64,000 bases of DNA from Taibaiella helva (lineage in GTDB: Bacteria > Bacteroidota > Bacteroidia > Chitinophagales > Chitinophagaceae), in contig NZ_QUZZ01000007.1 of NCBI RefSeq assembly GCF_003545695.1, positions 62,001 to 126,000 on the forward strand, read 5' to 3'. A program made the translations under genes and the position numbers. Positions 53,223 to 62,728 of the stretch are shown here, in pieces. A model generated the notes under the pieces. The model was not told the DNA's origin, made no database searches, and worked only from the letters and a program-made list of their open reading frames with translations. Each line of letters starts with the position of its first letter. The first letter of the stretch is position 1.

Positions 53223-53930
53223 TTACTGGTAATTGGAAACAGCGATCATTTTTCTGATATCCAATATCCATATCTTTCGTCCCTTCGTCTCTATCAGTTT
53301 CTCATCCTTAAACTCGCGGAGCAGCCGGACCGTGTTTTCTCTTGTAGTGCCCGCCATGTTCGCAATGTCGCCCCGGCTGAGGTTTATGGTAATGGGCTCG
53401 CCTTCCCGAGTTCCTTTTTTGAATTTTTCCCTGAGAACGATCAAGGTTATAGCCATGCGTTCCCTTACCGGCCTCTGGGCAAATATGGTAATGCTGTTGG
53501 AAAGCACTGTAAACTCATGACTGAGCATCTTAAGCAATCTTGTTGAGAGCATGGCAGATTGCTCCAGCATGCTTAAAAAATCTTCTTTGGGAATAAAAAG
53601 TACGATGCATTCTTCCAGCGCGGTTGCGGAATCGGGATAACGTTCTGCCGACAGAACGGCATGATACCCGATAAGCTCTCCTGCATTAGCCACATATATG
53701 ATCTGCTCTTTCTCGAAATTATCTACTTTATATTTTTTTACTTTTCCTTCAAGGATATAATAGATCCCTGAAGGAATTGCCCCTTCCCTGAAAATGGTCT
53801 GCCCCTTCTTATACTTTTCCTCCCGCGCATGGCGGGTCATTTTTTCATAATCTTCGGCCGGGAAGCTGGTGAAAATGGAATCAGATTTAAAATCCCATTT
53901 ATCGATCGGGAAGATCCCTCTTAAGCTCAT
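53223..53930 (-). CDS. Fnr/Crp-family regulator of the GcvH-like cluster
   Basis: A 235-residue regulator. Residues about 35-125 are the effector beta roll (YKKGQTIFREGAIPSGIYYILEGKVKKYKVDNFEKEQIIYVANAGELIGYHAVL), followed by the long dimer helix and a winged HTH with LSRGDIANMAGTTRENTVRLLREFKDEKLIETKGRKIWI. The recognition helix has Arg-Glu-x-x-x-Arg, as in Crp. No N-terminal cysteine cluster is present, so it does not carry an Fnr-type iron-sulfur centre. Fnr-like boxes precede this gene, the DUF983 gene and the divergent GcvH-like operon, so it likely controls all three. Confidence 0.9.
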   Translation of the reverse strand: MSLRGIFPIDKWDFKSDSIFTSFPAEDYEKMTRHAREEKYKKGQTIFREGAIPSGIYYILEGKVKKYKVDNFEKEQIIYVANAGELIGYHAVLSAERYPDSATALEECIVLFIPKEDFLSMLEQSAMLSTRLLKMLSHEFTVLSNSITIFAQRPVRERMAITLIVLREKFKKGTREGEPITINLSRGDIANMAGTTRENTVRLLREFKDEKLIETKGRKIWILDIRKMIAVSNYQ

Positions 53931-53932
53931 TG

Positions 53933-53940
53933 CATAAATA
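53933..53940 (-). promoter_or_regulatory. Candidate -7 box of the regulator gene
   Basis: TATTTATG on the minus strand, one mismatch to TAnnTTTG, ends 2 bases before the regulator ATG; the Fnr-like box lies 18 bases upstream. If used, the mRNA would be leaderless. Confidence 0.3.
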
Positions 53941-53953
53941 ATATTTAGATGCT

Positions 53954-53985
53954 AAAAATTGATCCTTATCACTTTTAAAGGTGAT
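53954..53985. promoter_or_regulatory. Fnr-like box copy 2 plus overlapping second dyad
   Basis: 53954-53975 is an exact 22-base copy of the segment before DUF983, with TTGATCCTTATCAC at 53959-53972. It overlaps a second dyad ATCACTTTTAAAGGTGAT at 53968-53985. The pair lies in the 129-base gap between the regulator and the divergent GcvH-like gene and could serve both. Relative to the TAATTTTG box at 54017 the centres fall near -64 and -53. Confidence 0.7.
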
Positions 53986-54016
53986 GAAATGTAAAAATTA
54001 CCATCCGGCTCCCCGA

Positions 54017-54024
54017 TAATTTTG
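54017..54024 (+). promoter_or_regulatory. -7 box of the GcvH-like operon
   Basis: TAATTTTG fits TAnnTTTG, 35 bases before the ATG. No TTG is found about 20 bases upstream, which suggests the promoter relies on the activator sites to its left. Confidence 0.5.
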
Positions 54025-54059
54025 CCTTTTGCAGCTTATCATTAAGTTATCCAATTGTC

Positions 54060-54443
54060 ATGTATTATACAGCCGAGAACGAATGGATCGAGTACAACGG
54101 CCATAATGCCTTTGTCGGTATATGCAAAATTAAGCTATCCGGGACAAATGGTATCCAGGGGGCGACATTCTGCGACGTCTTATCCAATCTGGAAAGGGGA
54201 GCGGTCATCGCTACATTTTATCACAACCGCAGCGCTGTCGAGGTTTATATGCCGGTCGATGGCAAAATTATCGACGTCAACAAAAAGCTGCTCGATAACC
54301 CATCCCTGATCTTAAACGGTGCTCCCGAAAGCACCTGGATTGTCAAGATCAGTCCTAATGCGCCTTATAAAAGAGAAGGATTGCTGCAGCTACACCAATA
54401 TACAGCGTTAAGAAAAAAAGGTCAGGGAACGATACATGGATAG
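54060..54443 (+). CDS. GcvH-like protein without lipoyl lysine, copy 1
   Basis: A 127-residue protein whose whole length aligns with the glycine cleavage H protein: MYYTAENEWIEYNGHNAFVGI matches LRYTKEHEWV...VGI, and the end LLDNPSLILNGAPESTWIVKIS matches the typical LxDNPELVN...GWLxKI. In the lipoylation loop (ESVKAVSDVYSP in true GcvH) it has HNRSAVEVYMP, so the modified lysine is replaced by Arg57. It therefore cannot carry lipoate in the usual way. No gcvT or gcvP is near. Its stop overlaps the methyltransferase start by 8 bases, so the proteins are translationally coupled. Confidence 0.85.
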   Translation: MYYTAENEWIEYNGHNAFVGICKIKLSGTNGIQGATFCDVLSNLERGAVIATFYHNRSAVEVYMPVDGKIIDVNKKLLDNPSLILNGAPESTWIVKISPNAPYKREGLLQLHQYTALRKKGQGTIHG

Positions 54444-55041
54444 CGGGGTTAACCGGGGAAAGGCGTTTCTGGCAACAGACTTTGCCTTCGATAGTATTTA
54501 TCCCCCTTTGATACAAGCATGGTCTGCGCAGCACTGGACACCACTTCGGGTGGCGAGGCTGACTACAGATTTTCTGACCTCGGGACCTCCTTCCAGGATA
54601 CTGGATATCGGGAGCGGCGCCGGCAAATTCTGCCTGGCAGCTGCCTGTTTTGCGCCACAGCATTACTTCTACGGTATTGAGCAACGGGGATATATACTGG
54701 AAGAAGCCAGGCGGGCCCAAAAGAAAATCGGGATAACCAATGTTTCCTTTTTACAGGGAAACTTTACACAGCTGGACCTTAGCCGGTTTGACCACTTTTA
54801 CTTCTTCAATTCCTTCTATGAAAACCTCGAGGAAGAAGGCCGGATAGACCATGATATCGAATATTCCGCAGAGCGCTATCGCTATTATGTCCGTCACCTG
54901 CACAACGGGCTTCGCTCCATGCCCATAGGGACAAGGATAGCCACCTATCATTCCCTGTACGAGGAAGTGCCGCTCAACTATGACCTTGTGGATACCCTGG
55001 AAGGAGGAAACCTGAATTTCTGGATAAAAAGACGATCATGA
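54436..55041 (+). CDS. Class I SAM-dependent methyltransferase
   Basis: A 201-residue cytoplasmic enzyme. The SAM-binding motif I is RILDIGSGAGKFCLAA (about 54-69), with acidic motif II in YFYGIEQRGYILEEARR and motif IV near LDLSRFDHFYFFNSFYENL. The N-terminus (FAFDSIYPPLIQAWSAQHWTPLRVARLTTDFL) is reminiscent of protein or small-molecule methyltransferases, but the substrate cannot be named. It is squeezed between the GcvH-like gene (8-base overlap) and the SulP gene (4-base overlap), so it belongs to the same operon. Confidence 0.88.
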   Translation: MDSGVNRGKAFLATDFAFDSIYPPLIQAWSAQHWTPLRVARLTTDFLTSGPPSRILDIGSGAGKFCLAAACFAPQHYFYGIEQRGYILEEARRAQKKIGITNVSFLQGNFTQLDLSRFDHFYFFNSFYENLEEEGRIDHDIEYSAERYRYYVRHLHNGLRSMPIGTRIATYHSLYEEVPLNYDLVDTLEGGNLNFWIKRRS

Positions 55042-56720
55042 AAGCTATAAAAATCATGTTCCGCCCCAAGATCCTGGACACCCTTAAGGGGTACAACAAG
55101 GACCTTTTGCTCAATGACCTGGTAGCCGGGATCATTGTCGGTATCGTCGCCCTTCCTTTGGCTATAGCCTTCGCGATTGCATCGGGTGTTTCTCCCGAAA
55201 AAGGAATATTTACCGCGATCATTGCCGGGTTTGTTATCTCGGCATTAGGCGGGAGCCGCGTACAGATTGGAGGGCCTACCGGGGCTTTTATTGTAATCGT
55301 ATATGGCATTGTTCAGCAGTTCGGGGTCAGTGCGCTGATCATTGCCACGTTTATGGCAGGAATACTCCTTATCGGTATGGGCATCGCCAGGTTGGGAAGC
55401 GTTATTAAGTTCGTACCCTATCCCCTGATCGTAGGATTTACTACCGGGATCGCAGTCCTCATTTTTTCTTCCCAGATGAAAGATTTTTTTGGCCTGGAAA
55501 TGGGCGCCGTACCTGCAGATTTTATACATAAATGGTCGGCCTATTTTCAGCATCTTTCCTTTATCAATATTCCCGCTACGATAATTGCGCTTACCACTTT
55601 GCTCATTGTAGCGTTCTGGCCCCGGATAACGCAGAGGGTGCCGGGCTCGCTGATCGCAATAATCGGTACTACAATTGTGGTACAACTGTTCCGGCTGCCT
55701 GTGGAAACCATTGGCAGCCGCTTCGGAGCAATACCCTCTTCGCTGCCACGGCCATCTCTGCCCAACCTGAATTGGGAAGTAATCCGGCAGCTTATCGGAC
55801 CAGCTTTTACCATCGCGCTGCTGGGAGGTATAGAATCGCTTCTCTCCGCCGTTGTTGCAGACGGTATGACCGGCGGGAAGCACCGCTCCAATACTGAGCT
55901 GATTGCCCAGGGCGCGGCTAATATATTTTCTTCCGTATTTGGCGGCATACCCGCAACCGGGGCCATTGCCCGTACTGCTACCAATATTAAAAACGGCGGC
56001 AGAACACCCATTGCCGGTATTACCCACGCGCTTACCCTATTGATCATTATGTTTTTTGTAGGTCGCTGGGCAGCGCTCATTCCTATGGCTACCCTTGCCG
56101 GGATCCTGGTCATGGTAGCCTACAATATGAGCGAAATGGGGAGTTTCGCTTCTGTCCTGAAAGGCTCCGGAAGTGATGCTGCTATTTTGCTGATCACCTT
56201 TTTATTGACCGTGCTGGTAGATTTGACCGTGGCTATCGAAATCGGTATGGTGCTGGCAGCTTTCCTGTTTATGCGTAATATCATGAAAATAAGTTCTGTT
56301 CGCGAAGTAAGCTACGACAGGGAAAATGAAAAAAGTGATGTAACGGGAAGGTATTCCCTTCCGGAAGCGGTCAATGTTTTTGAGATCAACGGCCCCCTGT
56401 TCTTCGGGGCAGCCTACAAATTCCAGGATGCGATGGGCATCATCACAAAACCTGCAATGGTATTGATCCTGCGCATGGGAAATGTGCCGATAATCGATGC
56501 AACGGGCATAAGGGTGCTGAAAGGCGTGAGCGAAGATGCCCGTAAAAAAGGCACCAAGCTTATATTGTCAGAGGTAATCAGCGGTCAGGTCAGAGAAGAG
56601 CTGAAAAAGTCGAGGATACAATTTAAAATAGGTAAAGCCAATATTACAGACACATTTGAGCAGGCAATTAAAAGGACCCGTGAAATACTGCAGGACTATG
56701 AGGGAACTAAGCTGAGATAA
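55038..56720 (+). CDS. SulP-family anion transporter with STAS domain
   Basis: A 560-residue inner-membrane protein with about 10-14 helices. Marks: DLVAGIIVGIVALPLAIAFAIASGVSPEKGIFTAIIAGF, RVQIGGPTGAFIVIVYG, and ALLGGIESLLSAVVADGMTGGKHRSNTELIAQGAANI, followed by IPATGAIARTATNIKNGGRTPIAG. Residues about 440-550 are a STAS domain (VNVFEINGPLFFGAAYKF, MGNVPIIDATGIRVLKG). Substrates in this family include sulfate, bicarbonate and C4-dicarboxylates. The start overlaps the methyltransferase stop (ATGA). Confidence 0.94.
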   Translation: MKAIKIMFRPKILDTLKGYNKDLLLNDLVAGIIVGIVALPLAIAFAIASGVSPEKGIFTAIIAGFVISALGGSRVQIGGPTGAFIVIVYGIVQQFGVSALIIATFMAGILLIGMGIARLGSVIKFVPYPLIVGFTTGIAVLIFSSQMKDFFGLEMGAVPADFIHKWSAYFQHLSFINIPATIIALTTLLIVAFWPRITQRVPGSLIAIIGTTIVVQLFRLPVETIGSRFGAIPSSLPRPSLPNLNWEVIRQLIGPAFTIALLGGIESLLSAVVADGMTGGKHRSNTELIAQGAANIFSSVFGGIPATGAIARTATNIKNGGRTPIAGITHALTLLIIMFFVGRWAALIPMATLAGILVMVAYNMSEMGSFASVLKGSGSDAAILLITFLLTVLVDLTVAIEIGMVLAAFLFMRNIMKISSVREVSYDRENEKSDVTGRYSLPEAVNVFEINGPLFFGAAYKFQDAMGIITKPAMVLILRMGNVPIIDATGIRVLKGVSEDARKKGTKLILSEVISGQVREELKKSRIQFKIGKANITDTFEQAIKRTREILQDYEGTKLR

Positions 56721-56772
56721 CGTTACAGTCTGCCTTATGACGTTCAATAAAAGTAACAGCATTTATATAAAT

Positions 56773-57165
56773 ATGACGATAATTTCAAACCAGCTATTTT
56801 ATACAAAAGAGCACGATTGGATATTGTTTACCGGAACTGCAGCTTTTACTGGTATCGGCAGATTCAAGCTGACCGGGATTCCCGGGATAGACAATATTGC
56901 GCTGTTTGGTTATAAGCCCGGCGACGCAATAGAAGAGGGAGCGATATTGCTTAACCTTCATTATCGGGAATATACAATTCCTGTGTTTGCGCCTGTTGCG
57001 GGCATGTTACTAGAAGTGAATCCTATTGTTGAAAAAGGTTTGTGGGATTTGATCGTGAAGGAACCGGAACAGGAAGGCTGGTTGTTTAAAGTGGCGCCTC
57101 TTCAAAAAGACAATGGCCATTTGTTGTCTTCGGTATTTTACAAGGAACGCCTCGCGCCCCGTTGA
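56773..57165 (+). CDS. GcvH-like protein without lipoyl lysine, copy 2
   Basis: A 130-residue second GcvH-like protein: LFYTKEHDWILFTGTAAFTGIG is the classic YTKEHEW start, and EPEQEGWLFKV the classic end. The lipoylation loop reads LHYREYTIPVFAPVAG, with Glu66 (Arg65 beside it) where the modified lysine should be, so this copy too has lost lipoylation. ATG 56773 fits the usual H-protein N-terminus; ATG 56737 would add 12 residues. It lies right after SulP in the same direction and has diverged strongly from copy 1, so the duplication is old and both copies are being kept. Confidence 0.85.
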   Translation: MTIISNQLFYTKEHDWILFTGTAAFTGIGRFKLTGIPGIDNIALFGYKPGDAIEEGAILLNLHYREYTIPVFAPVAGMLLEVNPIVEKGLWDLIVKEPEQEGWLFKVAPLQKDNGHLLSSVFYKERLAPR

Positions 57166-57184
57166 TTAAGATGCCGGATCGGGA

Positions 57185-57421
57185 ATGACCAGGATCACTA
57201 TTAAAAAAAATGCAATGTCCCTAGCTCAAAACATTAAGCGGATCCGCCTTCACCGTAATTATACCCAGAAATATATCGCGTTGGCGCTGGGTACAAGCCT
57301 TGCTAACTACAGCAAGATGGAGAACGGGATGATCAATATCAGCAAAGAAAGGCAGGAAAAGATTGCCGGGATCCTGGATGTTACGTTGGAAGAACTTATG
57401 GGATCCGGAGGCGAAGCCTAA
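57185..57421 (+). CDS. XRE-family HTH regulator
   Basis: A 78-residue protein consisting of one Cro/C1-type helix-turn-helix: LAQNIKRIRLHRNYTQKYIALALGTSLANYSKMENGMINISKERQEKIAGILDVTLEELM. ATG 57185 is used; ATG 57215 (MSLAQNIK) is a credible shorter start. It lies 19 bases after GcvH-like copy 2 and probably ends that operon. Targets unknown. Confidence 0.87.
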   Translation: MTRITIKKNAMSLAQNIKRIRLHRNYTQKYIALALGTSLANYSKMENGMINISKERQEKIAGILDVTLEELMGSGGEA

Positions 57422-57477
57422 GAAGAGTGAATATCAAAAAAAAGCGACTATCCCGGTTTATGGAAAACAATGCACCG

Positions 57478-57545
57478 CTGTTCCCTGAGCTTGGCGAAGG
57501 GACAGCTGCGGGATTGCTCCGGCAGGCTCAGCGAGCAAGCCCGAT
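57478..57545. repeat. Interspersed repeat of the CCCTGAGCTTGgCGAAGGG type
   Basis: CCCTGAGCTTGGCGAAGGG, an imperfect dyad seen widely between bacterial genes, is followed by a related unit GCAGGCTCAGCGAGCAA. It lies in the 164-base gap between the XRE and serine palmitoyltransferase genes and may mark an old breakpoint. Confidence 0.45.
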
Positions 57546-57576
57546 CAATGTTTCCTATATCAGGATAGCCAGATAA

Positions 57577-58767
<1,191 letters not shown>

Positions 58768-58806
58768 ATCTTATCTTTTGACCACATTACCATTTTATAT
58801 AAGGCG

Positions 58807-59529
58807 CTACAGGACATCGTGGCCTTTGATGAAGCGACGCATTTTCCATACGCCGAAGATCGCTTCTTTGACGATCCCCTTCGACATTTTCGATACGCCC
58901 TCCTTACGGTCTACAAAGGTGATGGGCACCTCTTTGATCCTGAAGCCGAGCTTCCAGGCACGGTATTTCATTTCGATCTGGAAGGCATAGCCGATGAAGC
59001 GGACCTTGTCCAGGGGAATCTTTTCGAGCACTTCACGCTTATAGCAGACAAAGCCTGCGGTACAGTCCTTCACCGGCATCCAGGTGATCAGGCGAACGTA
59101 TACGGAAGCGCCGAAGGAGATAAATATCCGGTCGAAAGGCCAGTTCCGGATCTTACCGCCGGAAACATAGCGCGAGCCGACAGCCACATCGGCCCTGGTG
59201 CGGCAGGCTTCGTACAGGCGCAGCAGATCGTCAGGGTTATGCGAAAAGTCGGCATCCATTTCGAAGATATAACGGTAGCCTTTTTGCAAGGCCCATTTGA
59301 AGCCGAAAATATAAGCAGTGCCCAGGCCCTGCTTGCCGCTGCGTTCAGCAATATGCAATTGCTCGCTGAATTCCTGCTGCAGATGCTTGACAATACCCGC
59401 TGTGCCATCGGGCGAGCCATCGTCAACTACCAGCACATGAAAACGACCTTCCAGGGAAAACACCTTACGCAGGATGTTTTCAATGTTTTCCTTTTCATTA
59501 TAAGTGGGTATGATGACTAGCTTGTCCAA
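58807..59529 (-). CDS. Polyprenol monophosphomannose synthase-like glycosyltransferase (GT2)
   Basis: A 240-residue GT2 enzyme. The pattern is that of dolichol/polyprenol-phosphate mannose synthase: VIIPTYNEKENIENIL, VVDDGSPDGTAGIV, the metal-binding FEMDADFSHNPDDL, VGSRYVSGGKIRNWPFDR, and CTAGFVCYKREVLEKI, ending with ITFVDRKEGVSKMSKGIV. It transfers a sugar (usually mannose) from a nucleotide sugar to a polyprenyl phosphate at the inner membrane. There is no membrane segment at the C-terminus. It converges on spt with a 39-base gap. Confidence 0.93.
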   Translation of the reverse strand: MDKLVIIPTYNEKENIENILRKVFSLEGRFHVLVVDDGSPDGTAGIVKHLQQEFSEQLHIAERSGKQGLGTAYIFGFKWALQKGYRYIFEMDADFSHNPDDLLRLYEACRTRADVAVGSRYVSGGKIRNWPFDRIFISFGASVYVRLITWMPVKDCTAGFVCYKREVLEKIPLDKVRFIGYAFQIEMKYRAWKLGFRIKEVPITFVDRKEGVSKMSKGIVKEAIFGVWKMRRFIKGHDVL

Positions 59530-59574
59530 ACGTCCGGGGTTAAATAGTTATGATTACTGCAGGGTGGCACGGTA

Positions 59575-60351
59575 CTATTTCATTTTTTTAAGGAGCATGT
59601 TGTTCAGTATCTCCGAGATCATTTGCTTGGTGTGCAGGGCAAAGTCGGCCTGCATCATCCAATCGTAATACTGCGGCTCCTTACGGAATACTTCCTCAAC
59701 GGGAATGCCTTTATGTTTGCCGAAATTGAAAACCGGTACGCCGTTCTTCAATATCATCCTGCGTGCATAATCGACAAAATCGTCTCCGCCGGTGAAGTTG
59801 TGCAGCTCGTTCACATCATTGACCAGGTCGGAATACTTGTCCAGCTGGGCTTCCAGCACATCTATCGTGGCCAGCACATCCGCTTCGGCGTTGTGGGCGT
59901 TTTCAAGCTCCCGGTTGCAGTAGAAGGCGTAAGCGGCGCTGAGGGTACGGGCTTCTTTTTTGAAGAAGATCTGCTGCACATCGATCAGCTTGCGCGACTT
60001 GAAATCGACGGGAAGACCTGCGCGCAGGAACTCTTCCGCCAATGCCGGTATGTCGAATTTGTTGGAGTTGTATCCGCCGAGATCACATTGGTGCAGGAAT
60101 TGCTTCAGCTCGTGCGCGATCTCTTTGAAGGTTGGCGCATCCTTAACGTCCTCGTCATAGATACCGTGTATTGCAGAAGAATCCGGGGGAATGGGCATTT
60201 CGGGATTCAGTCTTCTCATCCACGACATACGGCCGCCGTCGGGCAGAAGCTTGACCACCGCTATTTCCACGATCCGGTCTTTTGCAGCATCTACGCCGGT
60301 TGTTTCCAGATCAAAGAAAGCTATGGGTCGTTGTAATTGTAATCGGGCCAT
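59575..60351 (-). CDS. 3'-5' exonuclease, DnaQ-like (DEDDh)
   Basis: A 258-residue nuclease. The DEDDh residues are visible: FFDLETTG (Asp14, Glu16), the YNSNKFDIPAL aspartate, and HNAEADVLAT with the catalytic histidine and last aspartate. A C-terminal segment, VFNFGKHKGIPVEEVFRKEPQYYDWMMQADF, is a second small domain also seen in exonuclease X-like proteins. It trims DNA or RNA 3' ends, perhaps in repair; it is not fused to a polymerase. It precedes the glycosyltransferase on the same strand with a 45-base gap. Confidence 0.92.
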   Translation of the reverse strand: MARLQLQRPIAFFDLETTGVDAAKDRIVEIAVVKLLPDGGRMSWMRRLNPEMPIPPDSSAIHGIYDEDVKDAPTFKEIAHELKQFLHQCDLGGYNSNKFDIPALAEEFLRAGLPVDFKSRKLIDVQQIFFKKEARTLSAAYAFYCNRELENAHNAEADVLATIDVLEAQLDKYSDLVNDVNELHNFTGGDDFVDYARRMILKNGVPVFNFGKHKGIPVEEVFRKEPQYYDWMMQADFALHTKQMISEILNNMLLKKMK

Positions 60352-60499
60352 TGGGTTACTGAAAAAAAATCGGGTAAAAATAGTTCAAAAACCTGAATAG
60401 CCAACCTTTTGCGCGTCTCAGTCCAAAATAAATTATTACGCCCCGCACCAGGCCGATTGCCTGTAATTGCCTACCTTTCGGGAGTAACAAACCGATGGT

Positions 60500-60997
60500 A
60501 TGACGGTGAAATTCGATACATCTCTTGAAGAGGGGATACACTATCAGCTGAACCGTATGGCCGGAGCCTGGGAAGGTATTGCCCGCACCTGGTTTGAACC
60601 CGGTGTGGTAGCCGACGAGTCTCCGGTGAAAGGCACGATACGGCCGGTGCTGGGCGGCCGCTTCCTGCTGCATGAATACGAAGGCAGCTTTGCCGGGAAG
60701 CCCCTGCAGGGTATTGTGCTCTACGGCTACGACCTGAATACGGGCAGCTTCCAGGCCGCCTGGGTCGACAGCTTTCATATGGGTACCGGTATTATGTACG
60801 CGCAGCGGCAAACCGAAGACGGTAAATTTTCGGTATACGGCGCTTACCAGGTATTTGCCGAAGAGCGCCAGGAATGGGGCTGGCGTACCGACCTGGAACT
60901 TGAAGGGGAAGATACCCTTGTGATTACGGCCTATAACATCAGTCCCGGAGGAACAGAAACGAAAGCGACCGAGACGGTGTACAAACGGAAGGCATAG
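60500..60997 (+). CDS. DUF1579-family protein
   Basis: A 165-residue protein with no signal peptide. It matches DUF1579: QLNRMAGAWEGIARTWFEPG, IRPVLGGRFLLHEYEGSFAGKPLQGIVLYGYDL, GSFQAAWVDSFHMGTGIMYA, and a closing beta section. The fold is a lipocalin/calycin-like barrel expected to bind a small hydrophobic ligand; no activity is established. It stands alone between the exonuclease (divergent) and guaB. Confidence 0.87.
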   Translation: MTVKFDTSLEEGIHYQLNRMAGAWEGIARTWFEPGVVADESPVKGTIRPVLGGRFLLHEYEGSFAGKPLQGIVLYGYDLNTGSFQAAWVDSFHMGTGIMYAQRQTEDGKFSVYGAYQVFAEERQEWGWRTDLELEGEDTLVITAYNISPGGTETKATETVYKRKA

Positions 60998-61097
60998 CCT
61001 GTGCCCGGAAAGCCGCTGCCCGTATGCCTTTGCTGAAAAAAATGATAAGTGCCGATCAGGAAAAATGATAGCCGGCCAAAAAATATTTTTCAGCATT

Positions 61098-61128
61098 TTG
61101 AAAATTTGAAATTGTTGCTATACCTTTG
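61098..61128 (+). promoter_or_regulatory. guaB promoter
   Basis: TTG (61098-61100), a 20-base spacer and TACCTTTG (61121-61128) match the Bacteroidota consensus exactly. The box ends 3 bases before the guaB ATG, so transcription would start at or next to the start codon. Confidence 0.8.
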
Positions 61129-61131
61129 CAC

Positions 61132-62607
61132 ATGGCTGCAAAATCTAAGTTCTATGGCGAAGGACTCACTTTTGACGATGTGCTTCTCGCCCCTGCTTAC
61201 TCCGAAGTACTTCCCCGCGAAGTCAACATTTCAACCCAACTGACTAAGGACATTAAACTGAACATTCCGCTGCTGTCAGCCGCTATGGACACGGTAACGG
61301 AAATGGAGCTTGCGATCGCCCTGGCACGAGAAGGCGGTATCGGCATGTTGCATAAGAACATGACGATCCAGCAACAGGCGGAGCAGGTGCGCCGCGTAAA
61401 GCGTTCGGAAAGCGGCCTGATCCTGGACCCCATCACCTTAGCGCCCGATGCCACGGTAGCGGAAGCGCTGAAGCTGATGAAGGAGAACAAGATTGGCGGT
61501 ATTCCTATCGTAGCTGCAGGGCATAAGATCGCCGGTATCCTTACCAACCGCGATCTGCGCTTTGAAAAGAACCTGAAGCGCAAAGTGTCGGAAGTCATGA
61601 CCTCCGAAAACCTGGTTACGGCGCCGCAGGGTACCGACCTGGTGAAAGCCGAAAAAATATTACAGCAACATAAGATAGAGAAGCTGCCCGTGGTCGACCG
61701 CACCGGCAAGCTGATCGGCTTGATCACTTTCCGCGATATCCTCCAGTACAAAAGTCATCCCAATGCGGGTAAAGACGGCTATGGCCGTTTGCTTGCCGGC
61801 GCCGCTGTAGGCATTACCGCCGATGTGCTGACCCGCGTTGAAGCCCTGGTGCAGTCGGGCGTGGACGTAATCACCATGGACAGCGCCCACGGACATTCCA
61901 AAGGGGTGATCGACACGGTGAAGCTGGTCCGTAAAAACTTTAAGACCCTCCCCATCATTGCCGGTAACGTGGCCACGGCTGCCGGGGCAAAAGCATTGGC
62001 CGCCGCCGGCGCCGATGCCGTGAAAGTAGGTGTGGGACCGGGTTCCATCTGTACCACACGTGTAGTGACCGGCGCTGGTGCACCGCAGCTGACCGCCATT
62101 ATGGAAGCCAGCCAGGCGCTGAAGGCCAAAGGCATCCCTGTAATTGCCGACGGCGGCATCCGCTATACCGGCGACCTGGTAAAGGCCCTGGTAGCTGGCG
62201 CCAGCGCAATTATGGCCGGCTCGATCTTTGCCGGTACCGAAGAAAGCCCCGGCGATACCATTATCTACGAAGGGCGTAAGTTCAAATCTTACCGGGGTAT
62301 GGGCTCTATCGATGCCATGCAGGAAGGTTCGAAAGACCGTTACTTCCAGGATGCCGAGGACGATATCAAGAAGCTGGTACCTGAAGGCATTGTAGGCCGC
62401 GTACCTTATAAAGGCAGCCTGAAGGAAGTGGTACAGCAGTTTGTTGGCGGTCTGCGTGCCGGTATGGGCTATTGCGGTGCAAAAGACATCAAGACCCTGC
62501 AGGACGATGCCCAGTTTATCCGCATCACAGCGGCGAGCATGGCCGAGAGCCATCCCCACGATATCGTGATCACGAAAGAAGCCCCGAACTACAGCCGCAG
62601 ATCCTGA
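61132..62607 (+). CDS. guaB: Inosine-5'-monophosphate dehydrogenase
   Basis: A 491-residue enzyme that oxidises IMP to XMP with NAD, the rate-limiting step of GMP synthesis. ATG 61132 gives the family start ([23 protein letters not shown]). Two CBS domains fill about residues 95-205 ([39 protein letters not shown]). The catalytic loop is [17 protein letters not shown] with Cys307, then [36 protein letters not shown] and the closing [14 protein letters not shown]. Complete and standard length. The promoter leaves practically no 5' leader. Confidence 0.98.
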   Translation: MAAKSKFYGEGLTFDDVLLAPAYSEVLPREVNISTQLTKDIKLNIPLLSAAMDTVTEMELAIALAREGGIGMLHKNMTIQQQAEQVRRVKRSESGLILDPITLAPDATVAEALKLMKENKIGGIPIVAAGHKIAGILTNRDLRFEKNLKRKVSEVMTSENLVTAPQGTDLVKAEKILQQHKIEKLPVVDRTGKLIGLITFRDILQYKSHPNAGKDGYGRLLAGAAVGITADVLTRVEALVQSGVDVITMDSAHGHSKGVIDTVKLVRKNFKTLPIIAGNVATAAGAKALAAAGADAVKVGVGPGSICTTRVVTGAGAPQLTAIMEASQALKAKGIPVIADGGIRYTGDLVKALVAGASAIMAGSIFAGTEESPGDTIIYEGRKFKSYRGMGSIDAMQEGSKDRYFQDAEDDIKKLVPEGIVGRVPYKGSLKEVVQQFVGGLRAGMGYCGAKDIKTLQDDAQFIRITAASMAESHPHDIVITKEAPNYSRRS

Positions 62608-62640
62608 GCGGATCAGCGGAGAGAGAAAACATATAGAAAG

Positions 62641-62679
62641 GAAACCCCGGACCTGTGCAGGTCCGGGGCTTTTCTTTGT
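62641..62679 (+). terminator. guaB terminator
   Basis: A 10-bp perfect stem CCCCGGACCT / AGGTCCGGGG with a GTGC loop, followed by CTTTTCTTT. Confidence 0.92.
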
Positions 62680-62728
62680 GTACCTCCGGCAGCAATGTGA
62701 CCTTTATACAATGCCTTCGGAAAGATTA

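Noticed and set aside
59623-60336. Plus-strand open frame opposite the exonuclease
   Set aside because: The minus-strand protein has intact DEDDh motifs; the plus-strand translation matches nothing recognisable.
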